This document shows positions 43,826 to 52,173 of a DNA stretch of 64,000 nt, piece by piece. The position numbers were made by a program, and so were the translations under genes. How positions within the stretch are numbered: position 1 is the stretch's first letter; the number at the start of each line of letters is the position of its first letter. Source of the DNA: Saccharopolyspora montiporae (lineage in GTDB: Bacteria > Actinomycetota > Actinomycetes > Mycobacteriales > Pseudonocardiaceae); NCBI RefSeq assembly GCF_015209505.1, contig NZ_JADEYC010000014.1, forward strand, positions 157,290-221,289, given 5' to 3'. The notes below the pieces were generated by a model. The model was not told the DNA's origin and searched no databases. It worked only from the letters and a program-made list of their open reading frames with translations.

Positions 43826-45735
43826 GCGGGGTCGCGCTCCTGGCGCTCGCGGCCGTCGCGGTCGCGGGTTGCGCGCTGCTGCTGCGGCGGTTCCGCATCC
43901 CGGTGCGCGGCGCGTTGCTGCTGCTGACCGGGGTGCTGGCCGCGCAGCTGGCGTTCGGTTCCGCCGCGTGGGCGCAGGGTTCGGACTGCAAGGAACCGCC
44001 GAACCCGGAACGGCCCGGATCGGGCATGGTCGGCGCGCTGGACCCCGCGCCGATGGGCATCGGCGAACCCGGTAGCGCCTACGACGAGGTCGGCTACGCC
44101 GGTCTGGTCTGGAACACCTACGACCTGGGCTGCGGACCGCAGGGCATCACCAACCCGGACGCGCTGGCCGACACCTGGGTCGGCAACGAGCTGTTCGACA
44201 TCGCCAAGAACCTGGTCGGTGCCACGAACGGCTTGCACTACGCGCTGCTGAACGGGGACCTGCTCAACCCGCTCGACGAGCTGATCGCCACCGGCACGGT
44301 GGCCCTGTACGACAGCGTTTTCGCGCCGTGGTTCGGCCTGGTGGCGCTGGTCTTGGCCGTGCTGCTGTTCCGCTACATCTGGCAGGGCGACCTGGCCACC
44401 ATCGGCAAACGCAGCATGTGGGCGCTGGCCGGGTTGTGGTTCGCCTCGGCGACCTACCTGACGCCACTGGTGTACACGCACGCGCTGGACGAGGTGGTCA
44501 TCACCGGAACGTCGGCGGTGCAGGCGGGTTTCCTCAGCGAGGTCGGGGTGGACGAGAGCAATGCGCTGCCCACTCTGCTGCACGACCGGGTCATCTACGA
44601 CAACTGGTTGCGCGGCGCGTTCGGTTCACCGGACGCGCCGCAGGCGCGCGAACTCGGCCGCGATCTGCTGACCGCGCAGGCGTGGACCAAGGAAGAGGTC
44701 AACGAGGGCGCCGACCAGGGGTCGCCCGAGCCGAAGAAGCAGCAGTTTCGCGATGTGGCCGGGCAGACCGGCAGCACCTACGGCTACTTCCAGGGCGTCG
44801 ACGGCAGCCGCATCGGCGCGGGCGGGCTCGCCATGGTGCAGAGCCTGGCGTTCGCCTCGTTCCAACTGCTGGCCAAGGCCGCGATCCTGCTCGCGCAGGT
44901 GATGCTGCGGGTGCTGATCCTGGCCGGACCGCTCATCGGCCTGGTCGCGATCGTGCACCACCAGGTGCTGCGCACCGTCGGGCGCATCGCGGGCGCCGCG
45001 GTGCTCAACGTCGTGATGATCTCCGCGATGGCCGGCCTGCACACCCTGGTGCTGACCTGGATTTTCGCCCCGGGGCGCGGTTTCTCGCCGCTGACCCAGA
45101 TCCTGCTGGCCGCGCTGGTGACGATCGTGTTCCTGATGATCGGCCGCCCGGTCCGCCGGATGGGGCAGATGGTGGAGCTGTCCGTCGGCCGTTCCGGGAT
45201 GCGCGACCAGCGGGTCCCGCCGAGCGTGTTCTCCCGGTTCCGCGGCAGGCGGCGCGGCGACGGGTCCGCCGACGGCAGCGACGAGTTCTGGGACCAGGTG
45301 CGCACCAGCGACGCCGAGCCCGAGCACGGGGCCGGGGCGGGGACGGGCCGGCGCAGGCCGGAAGCCGAGCACCACTCGGTGGCGGCCACGGCGCAGCGGT
45401 TGGACCAGCCGCCCGCCGCGGATCCGCAGGCCCCCAGCGCGGCGATCCCCATCGGCTCCGGCGACCGGGAGCGGCGCGCGGGCGCGCGATCGCTGCCGGA
45501 GGCGCGGTCGGACAGCCGGGTCGTGGACACGAACCCGGTGGCCGAGGCCGGTTGGGACCGCGCGGACGAGGATCCGGTGCTCGTGCCGTCCCGGGTCGCC
45601 GCTGAGCAGGACCGGGGCGCGCCCGATCCGGGACCCGGTCCGCAGCCGCGCCGTTCGGAGAACGAAGTGGTGGCCGGACGCCCGGTCAACGTCATCTACC
45701 GGCCGTCGCGCGGTCTGGAGGTGGCCGATGGGTGA
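43822..45735 (+). CDS. VirB6/TrbL-like polytopic membrane protein
   Basis: A 637-residue protein with N-terminal hydrophobic segments (residues 1-20 and 27-50), a soluble part with paired cysteines (SDCKEPP, LGCGPQG), then about five helices near 165-190, 195-220, 340-400, 400-425 and 430-450. The last 190 residues are a charged, disordered tail. This layout and its place after VirB4 suggest the channel-forming VirB6/TrbL component. GTG start overlaps the ATPase stop (GTGA). Sequence identity in this group is low, so the call rests on topology and context. Confidence 0.6.
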   Translation: MSGVALLALAAVAVAGCALLLRRFRIPVRGALLLLTGVLAAQLAFGSAAWAQGSDCKEPPNPERPGSGMVGALDPAPMGIGEPGSAYDEVGYAGLVWNTYDLGCGPQGITNPDALADTWVGNELFDIAKNLVGATNGLHYALLNGDLLNPLDELIATGTVALYDSVFAPWFGLVALVLAVLLFRYIWQGDLATIGKRSMWALAGLWFASATYLTPLVYTHALDEVVITGTSAVQAGFLSEVGVDESNALPTLLHDRVIYDNWLRGAFGSPDAPQARELGRDLLTAQAWTKEEVNEGADQGSPEPKKQQFRDVAGQTGSTYGYFQGVDGSRIGAGGLAMVQSLAFASFQLLAKAAILLAQVMLRVLILAGPLIGLVAIVHHQVLRTVGRIAGAAVLNVVMISAMAGLHTLVLTWIFAPGRGFSPLTQILLAALVTIVFLMIGRPVRRMGQMVELSVGRSGMRDQRVPPSVFSRFRGRRRGDGSADGSDEFWDQVRTSDAEPEHGAGAGTGRRRPEAEHHSVAATAQRLDQPPAADPQAPSAAIPIGSGDRERRAGARSLPEARSDSRVVDTNPVAEAGWDRADEDPVLVPSRVAAEQDRGAPDPGPGPQPRRSENEVVAGRPVNVIYRPSRGLEVADG

Positions 45736-45777
45736 CCGGTCCGGACCCCGACGCCCGGCCGTGGAGAGGAGCACCTG

Positions 45778-46353
45778 ATGCCGATCCGCACGCACCGCGG
45801 GCGGGCAGCGGTGTACCGCAGGTTGTGGGGTTGGCCGCTGCGCTCGCCCCGGCATCTGGTGGTGGCGCTGGTCGTGGTCGTGGGCGCGGCGACGGTGGTC
45901 GGGCTGCTGCTCCCGGATCCGCCGCCGCAGCAGCGGTCGCCGACGTACACCGCCGAGCCCGGCGGGGACGTGCGGGCCGAGGCGCCGACGCAGCCGAAGT
46001 CGCCGCCGACGCTGTCCGTCCCGCAGAACGCCCCGCCGCCGGCCCGCCCGTCACCGCGGGGAGTGGCCGTCGCGGACGCCTGGGCACAGCGGTTCACCGC
46101 CTTCCGCCCCGGCATGGACGAGCAGCGGTGGCTGGACGGGCTCCGGCCGCACACCACGGACGAGTTCATCACCGAGATGGCGTCGGTCGATCCGGCCAAC
46201 GCCCCGAGCGCCGTCACCGGGCGGCCCGAACCGGGTCCCGCCACCAGCACCTCGATGGTCGTGCGGGTGCCCACCGATCTGGGTCCGCTGCGCGTGACGG
46301 TGAACCGCACACCTGACGGCTGGCGCGTGGCCACTTACGACAGGGAAGGTTGA
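45778..46353 (+). CDS. Bitopic membrane protein, VirB8/TcpC-like
   Basis: A 191-residue protein: basic N-terminus, one membrane helix (residues 26-46, LVVALVVVVGAATVVGLL), a Pro/Thr-rich linker and an exterior domain (about 98-191) with a beta-rich end (MVVRVPTDLGPLRVTVNR). VirB8/TcpC proteins of Gram-positive conjugation systems have this arrangement. ATG at 45778 follows GAGAGGAG by six bases. It is 43 bases after the VirB6-like gene and one base before the next. Confidence 0.5.
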   Translation: MPIRTHRGRAAVYRRLWGWPLRSPRHLVVALVVVVGAATVVGLLLPDPPPQQRSPTYTAEPGGDVRAEAPTQPKSPPTLSVPQNAPPPARPSPRGVAVADAWAQRFTAFRPGMDEQRWLDGLRPHTTDEFITEMASVDPANAPSAVTGRPEPGPATSTSMVVRVPTDLGPLRVTVNRTPDGWRVATYDREG

Positions 46354-46354
46354 C

Positions 46355-47374
46355 ATGCGGAAACTCGTGGTTGCGGTGGTCGTGTTCGCGGGTTTCGCAG
46401 GGTTGCTCGGGGTGGGGGTGCTCACCGCCCTGCTCGGGGCCACCGGCGGGTCGCAGCGCGACTGGACGAGCTGCGCGGCCGGGCTCGGGCCGTGGGGCGA
46501 GGGCGCCGGCCGAGGGGAGAGCGACGCCGCCTCGCTGGACGGCGAGTCGGTGGACATCGCGCAGCGGATCATCGAGATCGGCCAGGAGCGGCAGCTCCCC
46601 CCGCGCGCCTGGCAGATCGCCATCCAGGCGGGCAAGACCGAGTCCAACCTGGCCAACCTGACGCACGGCGACCGGGATTCGCTGGGCATATTCCAGATGC
46701 GCCCGTCCATGGGCTGGGGAACGGTCGCGCAGGTCACCGACGTCGAGTACCAGGTGCACAAGTTCTACGACGTGCTGGTGGAAATCCCGGGCTGGGAGGA
46801 GATGCGTCCGGGCACCGCGGCGCAGCGCGTGGAGCGCTCCGCCTTCCCGATGCGCTACCACGAATGGGAGCCGATGGCCGCCCACCTGGTCAGCACCGAG
46901 GGCGACGTGGAGGGCATCACCGGCTGCGACGACCTGCCGAGCCCGAGCGTCCTGGCCGGGCAGGCCGTGGAGTACGCGGTCGGCAACGTCGGCGCCCCGT
47001 ACGTGTGGGGAGCGGCGGGCCCGGACGTGTTCGACTGCTCGGGACTGACCCAGCAGGCGTGGAAGGCGGCCGGCGTGGAGATCCCGAAGTACTCGCAGAC
47101 GCAGTACGACGAGGGCGGGGTCCCGGTCCCGCTGGCCGAGGCGCAGCCCGGTGATCTGGTCTTCTGGGGCTACGGGCGGGATCCGCAGGCGGTGCATCAC
47201 GTCGCGCTCTACCTGGGCGATGACGAGGTGGTGCACGCGCCGCAGCCCGGCGAGGAGGTGGAGGTGACCGAGATGTGGGACAGCGGTGAGCTGCTGCCGC
47301 ACGTGATCCGGCCCGCCGACGAAGCACCCGCCGCGGAAGCCGCAGCCGTCCCCGCGAGCGGCGCCGGCCGATGA
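46355..47374 (+). CDS. Peptidoglycan hydrolase, transglycosylase-like plus NlpC/P60 (VirB1-like)
   Basis: A 339-residue exported enzyme. An N-terminal helix (6-28) anchors it; residues 55-180 resemble a lysozyme/SLT-type domain with a candidate catalytic Glu in GKTESNL and the family stretch SLGIFQMRPSMGWG; residues 205-325 are NlpC/P60 with Cys in FDCSGLTQQAW and His in AVHHVALYLGDDEVVHAP. Double-domain muramidase-peptidases of this kind open the wall for conjugation machines in Gram-positive bacteria (CwlT, TcpI types). Its position inside the operon supports that job. Confidence 0.8.
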   Translation: MRKLVVAVVVFAGFAGLLGVGVLTALLGATGGSQRDWTSCAAGLGPWGEGAGRGESDAASLDGESVDIAQRIIEIGQERQLPPRAWQIAIQAGKTESNLANLTHGDRDSLGIFQMRPSMGWGTVAQVTDVEYQVHKFYDVLVEIPGWEEMRPGTAAQRVERSAFPMRYHEWEPMAAHLVSTEGDVEGITGCDDLPSPSVLAGQAVEYAVGNVGAPYVWGAAGPDVFDCSGLTQQAWKAAGVEIPKYSQTQYDEGGVPVPLAEAQPGDLVFWGYGRDPQAVHHVALYLGDDEVVHAPQPGEEVEVTEMWDSGELLPHVIRPADEAPAAEAAAVPASGAGR

Positions 47375-47410
47375 GCACGGCGGTCCGCCCGACCACCGGA
47401 GGGGTTGATC

Positions 47411-47869
47411 ATGTTCACACCGGACCCGATCCCGCGGCACACCGGCCCGCCCGCATCCAGCACACCGCTCGGTGACTACCTCGCCGGCGAGGGACCCGGG
47501 GTGGACGGCGGGTACGCGGTGTTGCCGCGCTCGCTGGCGGAGAACATGCCGCTGCCGTGGCAGCAGCAGATGCGCAACCTGCTCGCCGAGTTCCACCAGG
47601 CCTACGGGTACCTGCAGTGGCCGGTGTACCGGGTCGTCCCGTCCCGCTACGAGTGGCTGGCCGACCTGGACGAGGACCAGCTGGCCGAAGTCGGCTGCAC
47701 CATCGAAGTGGGGGACGGTGGCGATTTGGAGTACCGGCTGCGCGACGGGAGCCGGGTGCCGGATCCGGAGAACCACCGGGTGCTGGTGTCCTGCCTGGAT
47801 CCGATCCCGCGCAACCCGCCCGACGGGCAGCAGCCGCCCCCGGCCGCCCCGGCGCCGCAGCAGTGGTGA
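47411..47869 (+). CDS. Hypothetical protein ending the T4SS-like operon
   Basis: A 152-residue protein of unknown function. No membrane helix or known motif; the middle is acidic and aromatic (WQQQMRNLLAEFHQAYGYLQ, YEWLADLDEDQL) and both ends are proline-rich. ATG at 47411 follows GGAGGGG by six bases, so expression is convincing. It lies 36 bases after the NlpC/P60 gene and looks like the last member of the operon; it may be a cytoplasmic accessory or substrate. Confidence 0.7.
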   Translation: MFTPDPIPRHTGPPASSTPLGDYLAGEGPGVDGGYAVLPRSLAENMPLPWQQQMRNLLAEFHQAYGYLQWPVYRVVPSRYEWLADLDEDQLAEVGCTIEVGDGGDLEYRLRDGSRVPDPENHRVLVSCLDPIPRNPPDGQQPPPAAPAPQQW

Positions 47870-47949
47870 CCGCCGTGCGGGTGGTGCCGCGGCCCCGATG
47901 GACTCACGGGCCAGTGACACCCGCGCGCCCGCGTGCGAGGCTTGCCGTC

Positions 47950-48135
47950 ATGGGCCAGAACGCTTGGTACTACTGCCTGAAGCACCAGCGGGTCGAACCG
48001 CAGGCGGGCTGCCGCGCGGCCGACCGGCTGGGCCCCTACCCGGACAGGGAGACCGCCGCGCACGCCCTGGACATCGCCGCGCGCCGCACCGAGCAGGCCG
48101 ACGAGTCCGACGAGCGCTGGGAGCAGGGGGACTAG
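47950..48135 (+). CDS. Small conserved actinobacterial protein, SPOR-like
   Basis: A 61-residue protein (MGQNAWYYCLKHQRVEP) with two cysteines and the closing pattern RLGPYPDRETAAHALD, seen in many short actinobacterial hypothetical proteins and resembling a reduced SPOR domain. Function unknown. A GAGGCT box nine bases upstream could give a leaderless message. It begins 80 bases after the T4SS-like operon and is followed after six bases by the RNB gene. Confidence 0.65.
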   Translation: MGQNAWYYCLKHQRVEPQAGCRAADRLGPYPDRETAAHALDIAARRTEQADESDERWEQGD

Positions 48136-48141
48136 CCCGAC

Positions 48142-49572
48142 GTGCCGCGGACACCGGCAGGGGACGGTCTCGGCGCCGCCGCGACGTGCGGCGCGGAGAC
48201 CGATTTCGCTGCGGTCCGCGCGGAACTGGGATTGGCCCGGGACTATCCCGCCGAGGCGCTGGCCGAGCTGGAGCGCCCGGTGGCGGGCCTGCCCGGCAGG
48301 CGGCGCGACGCCACCGACCTCCCGCTGGTGACGCTGGACCCGCCCGGCTCGCGCGACCTCGACCAGGCGGTCGTGCTGCAGCGCAGGCGCAGCGGATACC
48401 GGGTGCACTACGCGATCGCCGATGTGGCCGCGTTCGTCACCCCGGGCGGCGCGCTGGACGCCGAAGCGCGGCGGCGCGGCCAGACGCTGTACCTACCGGA
48501 CGGCAAGGTCCCGCTGCATCCGGACGGGCTGGCCGAGGACGGTGCGAGCCTGCTGCCGGGTGCGGTGCGCCCGGCGGTGTTGTGGACGTTCGACCTGGAC
48601 TCGGATGCGCTGCCGGTGCGGGTGTCGGTGTGCCGGGCGATCGTGCGGTCCACGGCCCGGCTCGACTACCGCGGGGTGCAGGGCGAACTCGGGCTCGGTG
48701 TGGCGCACCCGTCGATCGAACTGCTGCCGGAAGTCGGTCGGCTGCGCCGCAAGCAGGCCGCGCAGCGCGGCGCGATCGAACTCGGGCTGCCCGAGCAGCA
48801 GGTGGAGCCGGACGGAGCCGGCGGCTGGCGGCTGATGCTGCGCCCGCGGCCCGCGGTCGAGGAGTACAACGCCGAGATCTCGCTGCTGACCGGGATGTGC
48901 GCTGCGGAGATGATGCTGTCCGCCGGGACCGGTGTGCTGCGCACCGTGCCGGATCCCGAGCCGGACGTGGTCGCGGGTCTGCGCCGATCGGCCGACCGGC
49001 TCGGCGTGCACTGGCCGTCCGGTACGTCGGCCGGGGGCGCGTTGGCCGCACTGCCCGCCGACCGCCCGGAAGCGCTGGCGGTGCACGTGGCGGCTGCACG
49101 ATTGCTGCGCGGTGCCGGGTACACCGCGTTCGACGGCGGGGCCCCGGCGCAGACCGGGCACGCCGGGATCGGTGCCGCCTACGCGCACGTCACGGCACCG
49201 CTGCGCAGGCTGGTGGACCGGTTCGCGGCGGAGGTCTGCCTGGCCACCGCGGACGGGCGCGATGTACCGCGGTGGGCGCGGGATGCGCTGGCCGAGCTGC
49301 CCTCGGCGATGGGCGGCTCGGACCGGGTCGCCGCCCGGGTGGAGCGCGCCTGCATCGACCAGGTGCAGGCGTGGTCGCTGGCGCACCGGGTGGGCGCCGA
49401 GTTCCCGGCGACCGTGCTGCGCTCGGCGAACGGGTCCGCGGGGGAGGTCTACATCGCCGATCCGCCGGTGATCGCGCCGTGTTCCGGTGTGCCCGGCGAG
49501 GGCAGCCGCGTCCGGGTGCGGCTGGTGCGGGCGGATCCGGACACCCGGACCGTGGCCTTCGAAGTGGCCTGA
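48142..49572 (+). CDS. RNB-domain ribonuclease (RNase II/R family)
   Basis: A 476-residue 3'-5' exoribonuclease-type protein. The RNB core appears in the order VTLDPPGSRDLDQAV (residues ~65-80), then VHYAIADVAAFVTPGG, and later RRGQTLYLPDGKVPLHPDGL and YAHVTAPLRRLVDRF. In the metal cluster the last Asp of the usual DRDDA is Gln (DLDQ), as in several actinobacterial members, so full activity needs testing. There are no cold-shock domains and only a short S1-like tail. GTG start at 48142. Confidence 0.85.
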   Translation: MPRTPAGDGLGAAATCGAETDFAAVRAELGLARDYPAEALAELERPVAGLPGRRRDATDLPLVTLDPPGSRDLDQAVVLQRRRSGYRVHYAIADVAAFVTPGGALDAEARRRGQTLYLPDGKVPLHPDGLAEDGASLLPGAVRPAVLWTFDLDSDALPVRVSVCRAIVRSTARLDYRGVQGELGLGVAHPSIELLPEVGRLRRKQAAQRGAIELGLPEQQVEPDGAGGWRLMLRPRPAVEEYNAEISLLTGMCAAEMMLSAGTGVLRTVPDPEPDVVAGLRRSADRLGVHWPSGTSAGGALAALPADRPEALAVHVAAARLLRGAGYTAFDGGAPAQTGHAGIGAAYAHVTAPLRRLVDRFAAEVCLATADGRDVPRWARDALAELPSAMGGSDRVAARVERACIDQVQAWSLAHRVGAEFPATVLRSANGSAGEVYIADPPVIAPCSGVPGEGSRVRVRLVRADPDTRTVAFEVA

Positions 49573-49650
49573 CGCACACCCCCCGACTGTGGCGGGCGCG
49601 GTTCGCGGGGTCGATCGTGGAGGCGCATCGGACGGACGAAAGGGGCAGCA

Positions 49651-50316
49651 GTGGCTGGCGTGCAGGACATGACGGTGGGAGTGCTCGGCGGTACCGGTCC
49701 GCAGGGCAAGGGGCTCGCGATCCGGTGGGCGCAGGCCGGGCTGCGGGTGCTGATCGGCTCGCGCAAGAGCGACCGGGCCCAGGAAGCGGCCCAGGAGATC
49801 GCCGCGACCAGCGGCGGGGACGTGGCCGGCCGGGACAACGCCGGATGCGCCGCCGAGGCGGATATCGTGCTGGCGGCGCTGCCCTGGGACGGGCACGCGG
49901 ACACGCTGCGCAGCCTGCGCACCGAACTCGCGGGCAAGATCGTCGTCGACTGCGTGAACCCGCTCGGTTTCGACGGCAAGGGGCCGTACGCGTTGCCGGT
50001 GGAGGAGGGCAGCGCCGCCGAGCAGGCCGAGCAGCTGCTGCCGGACTCCCGGGTGACGGCCGCGTTCCACCACGTCTCGGCGGTGACGCTGGCCGATCTG
50101 GACGTGCCGCACGTGGACCTGGACGTGCTGGTGCTCGGCGACGACCGGGAGGCCACCGACGTGGTGCGCGAGCTCGCCGGGGTCATCCCCGGGGTGCGCG
50201 GCATCTACGGTGGGCGGCTGCGCAACGCGCACCAGGTCGAGGCGTTGACCGCGAACATCATCGCGATCAACCGCCGGTACAAGGCGCACGCGGGCCTGCG
50301 GATCACCGACGTGTGA
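49651..50316 (+). CDS. npdG: NADPH:F420 oxidoreductase-type protein
   Basis: A 221-residue Rossmann protein with GVLGGTGPQGKGLAIRWA at the N-terminus (the NADP-binding loop) and IGSRKSDRAQEAAQEI, typical of F420-dependent NADP reductases. The enzyme passes hydride between NADPH and coenzyme F420. The segments DIVLAALPWDGHADTL and DCVNPLGFDGKGP also fit. A small ketol-acid-reductoisomerase-like protein is an alternative. GTG at 49651 has AAAGGGG five bases upstream. Confidence 0.85.
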   Translation: MAGVQDMTVGVLGGTGPQGKGLAIRWAQAGLRVLIGSRKSDRAQEAAQEIAATSGGDVAGRDNAGCAAEADIVLAALPWDGHADTLRSLRTELAGKIVVDCVNPLGFDGKGPYALPVEEGSAAEQAEQLLPDSRVTAAFHHVSAVTLADLDVPHVDLDVLVLGDDREATDVVRELAGVIPGVRGIYGGRLRNAHQVEALTANIIAINRRYKAHAGLRITDV

Positions 50317-50335
50317 GCCGTCCCGGGCCGGTGCC

Positions 50336-50341
50336 TAGGCT
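50336..50341 (+). promoter_or_regulatory. -10 box of the SDR gene, leaderless type
   Basis: TAGGCT lies seven bases before the ATG at 50349. Confidence 0.45.
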
Positions 50342-50348
50342 CGGGAGC

Positions 50349-51095
50349 ATGGATCTGGATCTTTCCGGGCGCTGCTTCATCGTCACCGGCGCCAGCAAGG
50401 GGCTCGGCTTCGCCACCGCGCGGGCACTGGTCGGCGAGGGGGCGCGCGTCGTCGTCTCCTCCTCGGACGCGGACAACACCGCTGCCGCGGTGCGCGAACT
50501 GGGCGAGTCGGCAGAAGGGGCGGCGGTCGACCTCACCGATCCGGCCGCGCCGCACCTGCTCGTCGAGCGCGCGCGGGAGCGGTTCGGTCGGCTGGACGGG
50601 CTGTTCGTCAGCCACGGCGGGCCCCCGCCGGGCATGCCGTCGGCGATGGACGACGACACGCTGCGCCGCGGGTTGGAGATCGCCGCCGTCGCCCCGATCC
50701 GCCTCGCCCGCGAGGTGGCCGGGCAACTGGGCGAGGGCGGTTCGGTGCTGGTGCTGACCTCGACGTCCGGTGCCGAACCGCTGGCGGGGCTGGCGAGTTC
50801 GAACGTGGCCCGCCCCGCGACCCAGGGCTTCGTCAAGGATTTGGCCAACGAGGTCGGGCCGCGCGGGGTGCGGGTCAACGCGCTGCTGCCCGGCCGGTTC
50901 GACACCGAACGCGCCCGGTCGCTGGCCGCCGCCGACCCCGCCGGCCAGGAGCAGGCCGAGCGGGCCACGGCGCTGCGTCGCTCGGGGGATCCGGACGAGC
51001 TCGCCGCGGTCGCGGCGTTCCTGCTCTCGCCGCGCGCGTCGTTCGTCACCGGCGCCGCCTGGACGGTCGACGGAGGCCGCCGCGCCGAGATGTGA
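50349..51095 (+). CDS. Classical-fold SDR lacking the catalytic Tyr-Lys pair
   Basis: A 248-residue protein with a normal N-terminal NADP motif (VTGASKGLGFATA) and LFVSHGGPPPG. At the active site the usual YxxxK is replaced: after the Ser of LVLTSTSG the region reads SNVARPATQGFVKDLANEVG, so Tyr is Asn and Lys is Arg. Actinobacterial relatives with this pattern are sometimes annotated as 3-oxoacyl-ACP reductases, but catalysis is doubtful. ATG at 50349; leaderless expression is likely. It shares a four-base overlap region with the next open frame upstream of the GST gene. Confidence 0.83.
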   Translation: MDLDLSGRCFIVTGASKGLGFATARALVGEGARVVVSSSDADNTAAAVRELGESAEGAAVDLTDPAAPHLLVERARERFGRLDGLFVSHGGPPPGMPSAMDDDTLRRGLEIAAVAPIRLAREVAGQLGEGGSVLVLTSTSGAEPLAGLASSNVARPATQGFVKDLANEVGPRGVRVNALLPGRFDTERARSLAAADPAGQEQAERATALRRSGDPDELAAVAAFLLSPRASFVTGAAWTVDGGRRAEM

Positions 51096-51139
51096 CCGGC
51101 GGGTGTTCGCCGCGGCGGCGGGTGCTTACCGTGGGTGCC

Positions 51140-52132
51140 ATGACCGATGCGCAGCGTACATCGGCCCAGTTCGCCGGGGAGACCGCGCGGAGCGGCGAGT
51201 GGGTCCGCCAGCCGAACCGGTTCACCGCGCGGATCACCGCCGACGGCTCCTCGGGCTGGCCGGTGCAGGCCGACCGCTACCACCTGGTGGTGAGCCTGGC
51301 GTGCCCGTGGGCGCACCGCTCGCTGATCGTGCGTGGGCTGCTGGGCTTGCAGGACGTGCTCTCGCTGGGCGTGGTCGATCCGATCCGGGACGACCGCGGC
51401 TGGCGGTTCACGCTGGATCCGGGCGGTCGCGATCCGCGCACCGGCATCGCGTTCCTGTCCGAGGCGTACCTGGCGGCCGATCCGGATTTCGCCGGGCGGT
51501 TCACGGTCCCGGCGATCCTGGACGTGCCCACCGGCCGGGTGGTCAGCAACGACTACCCGCAGATCACCCTCGACCTGTCCACCGAGTGGACCCGGTTCCA
51601 CCGGCCCGGCGCCCCGGACCTGTACCCGGAGGGACTGCGCGAGCAGATCGACGAGATCAGCGCCGCGGTGTACGAGGACGTGAACAACGGCGTCTACCGC
51701 TGCGGGTTCGCCACCACGCAACGGGCTTACGAACAGGCGTTCCGCCGCCTGTTCGAGCAGCTGGACCGGTTGTCCGAGCGGCTGTCCCGGCAGCGCTACC
51801 TCGTCGGCGAGACGATCACCGAGGCCGACGTCCGCCTGTTCACCACTCTGGTGCGCTTCGACGCCGTCTACCACGGGCACTTCAAGTGCAACCGGCACAA
51901 GCTCGCCGAGCTGCCGGTGCTGCGCGACTACGCGCGAGACCTGTTCCAAACGCCCGGATTCGGCAGCACGGTGGACTTCGGGCACATCAAGCGGCACTAC
52001 TACGAGACGCACCGGCAGCTGAACCCGTCCGGGATCGTGCCCGCGGGCCCCGACGAGTCCGGCTGGTACGCCCCGCACCACCGCGAACAGCTCGGCGGCA
52101 GCCCGTTCGGCACCGGCACCCCGCCGGCCTGA
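51140..52132 (+). CDS. Glutathione transferase-fold reductase (Xi class, thiol-dependent)
   Basis: A 330-residue protein of the glutathionyl-hydroquinone reductase (YqjG/Xi) family: NRFTARITADGS, the active-site Cys in SLACPWAHRS near residue 55, VSNDYPQITLDL and the long C-terminal helical domain with YLVGETITEADVRLFTTLVRFD. Actinobacteria use mycothiol, so the natural thiol is probably mycothiol; this is inferred. ATG at 51140 (the frame stays open for 16 codons farther). A TACCGT box nine bases upstream may be its -10. Substrate unknown. Confidence 0.87.
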   Translation: MTDAQRTSAQFAGETARSGEWVRQPNRFTARITADGSSGWPVQADRYHLVVSLACPWAHRSLIVRGLLGLQDVLSLGVVDPIRDDRGWRFTLDPGGRDPRTGIAFLSEAYLAADPDFAGRFTVPAILDVPTGRVVSNDYPQITLDLSTEWTRFHRPGAPDLYPEGLREQIDEISAAVYEDVNNGVYRCGFATTQRAYEQAFRRLFEQLDRLSERLSRQRYLVGETITEADVRLFTTLVRFDAVYHGHFKCNRHKLAELPVLRDYARDLFQTPGFGSTVDFGHIKRHYYETHRQLNPSGIVPAGPDESGWYAPHHREQLGGSPFGTGTPPA

Positions 52133-52173
52133 CCCGGCCGGGCCGCCGCGGCGGACGACCCGGCCGGGGCGGC

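Noticed and set aside
47472..51095. 1207-codon open frame running through the RNB and npdG genes
   Set aside because: Only its last 248 codons (the SDR) make a real protein; the rest is a shadow of better-supported genes in other frames.
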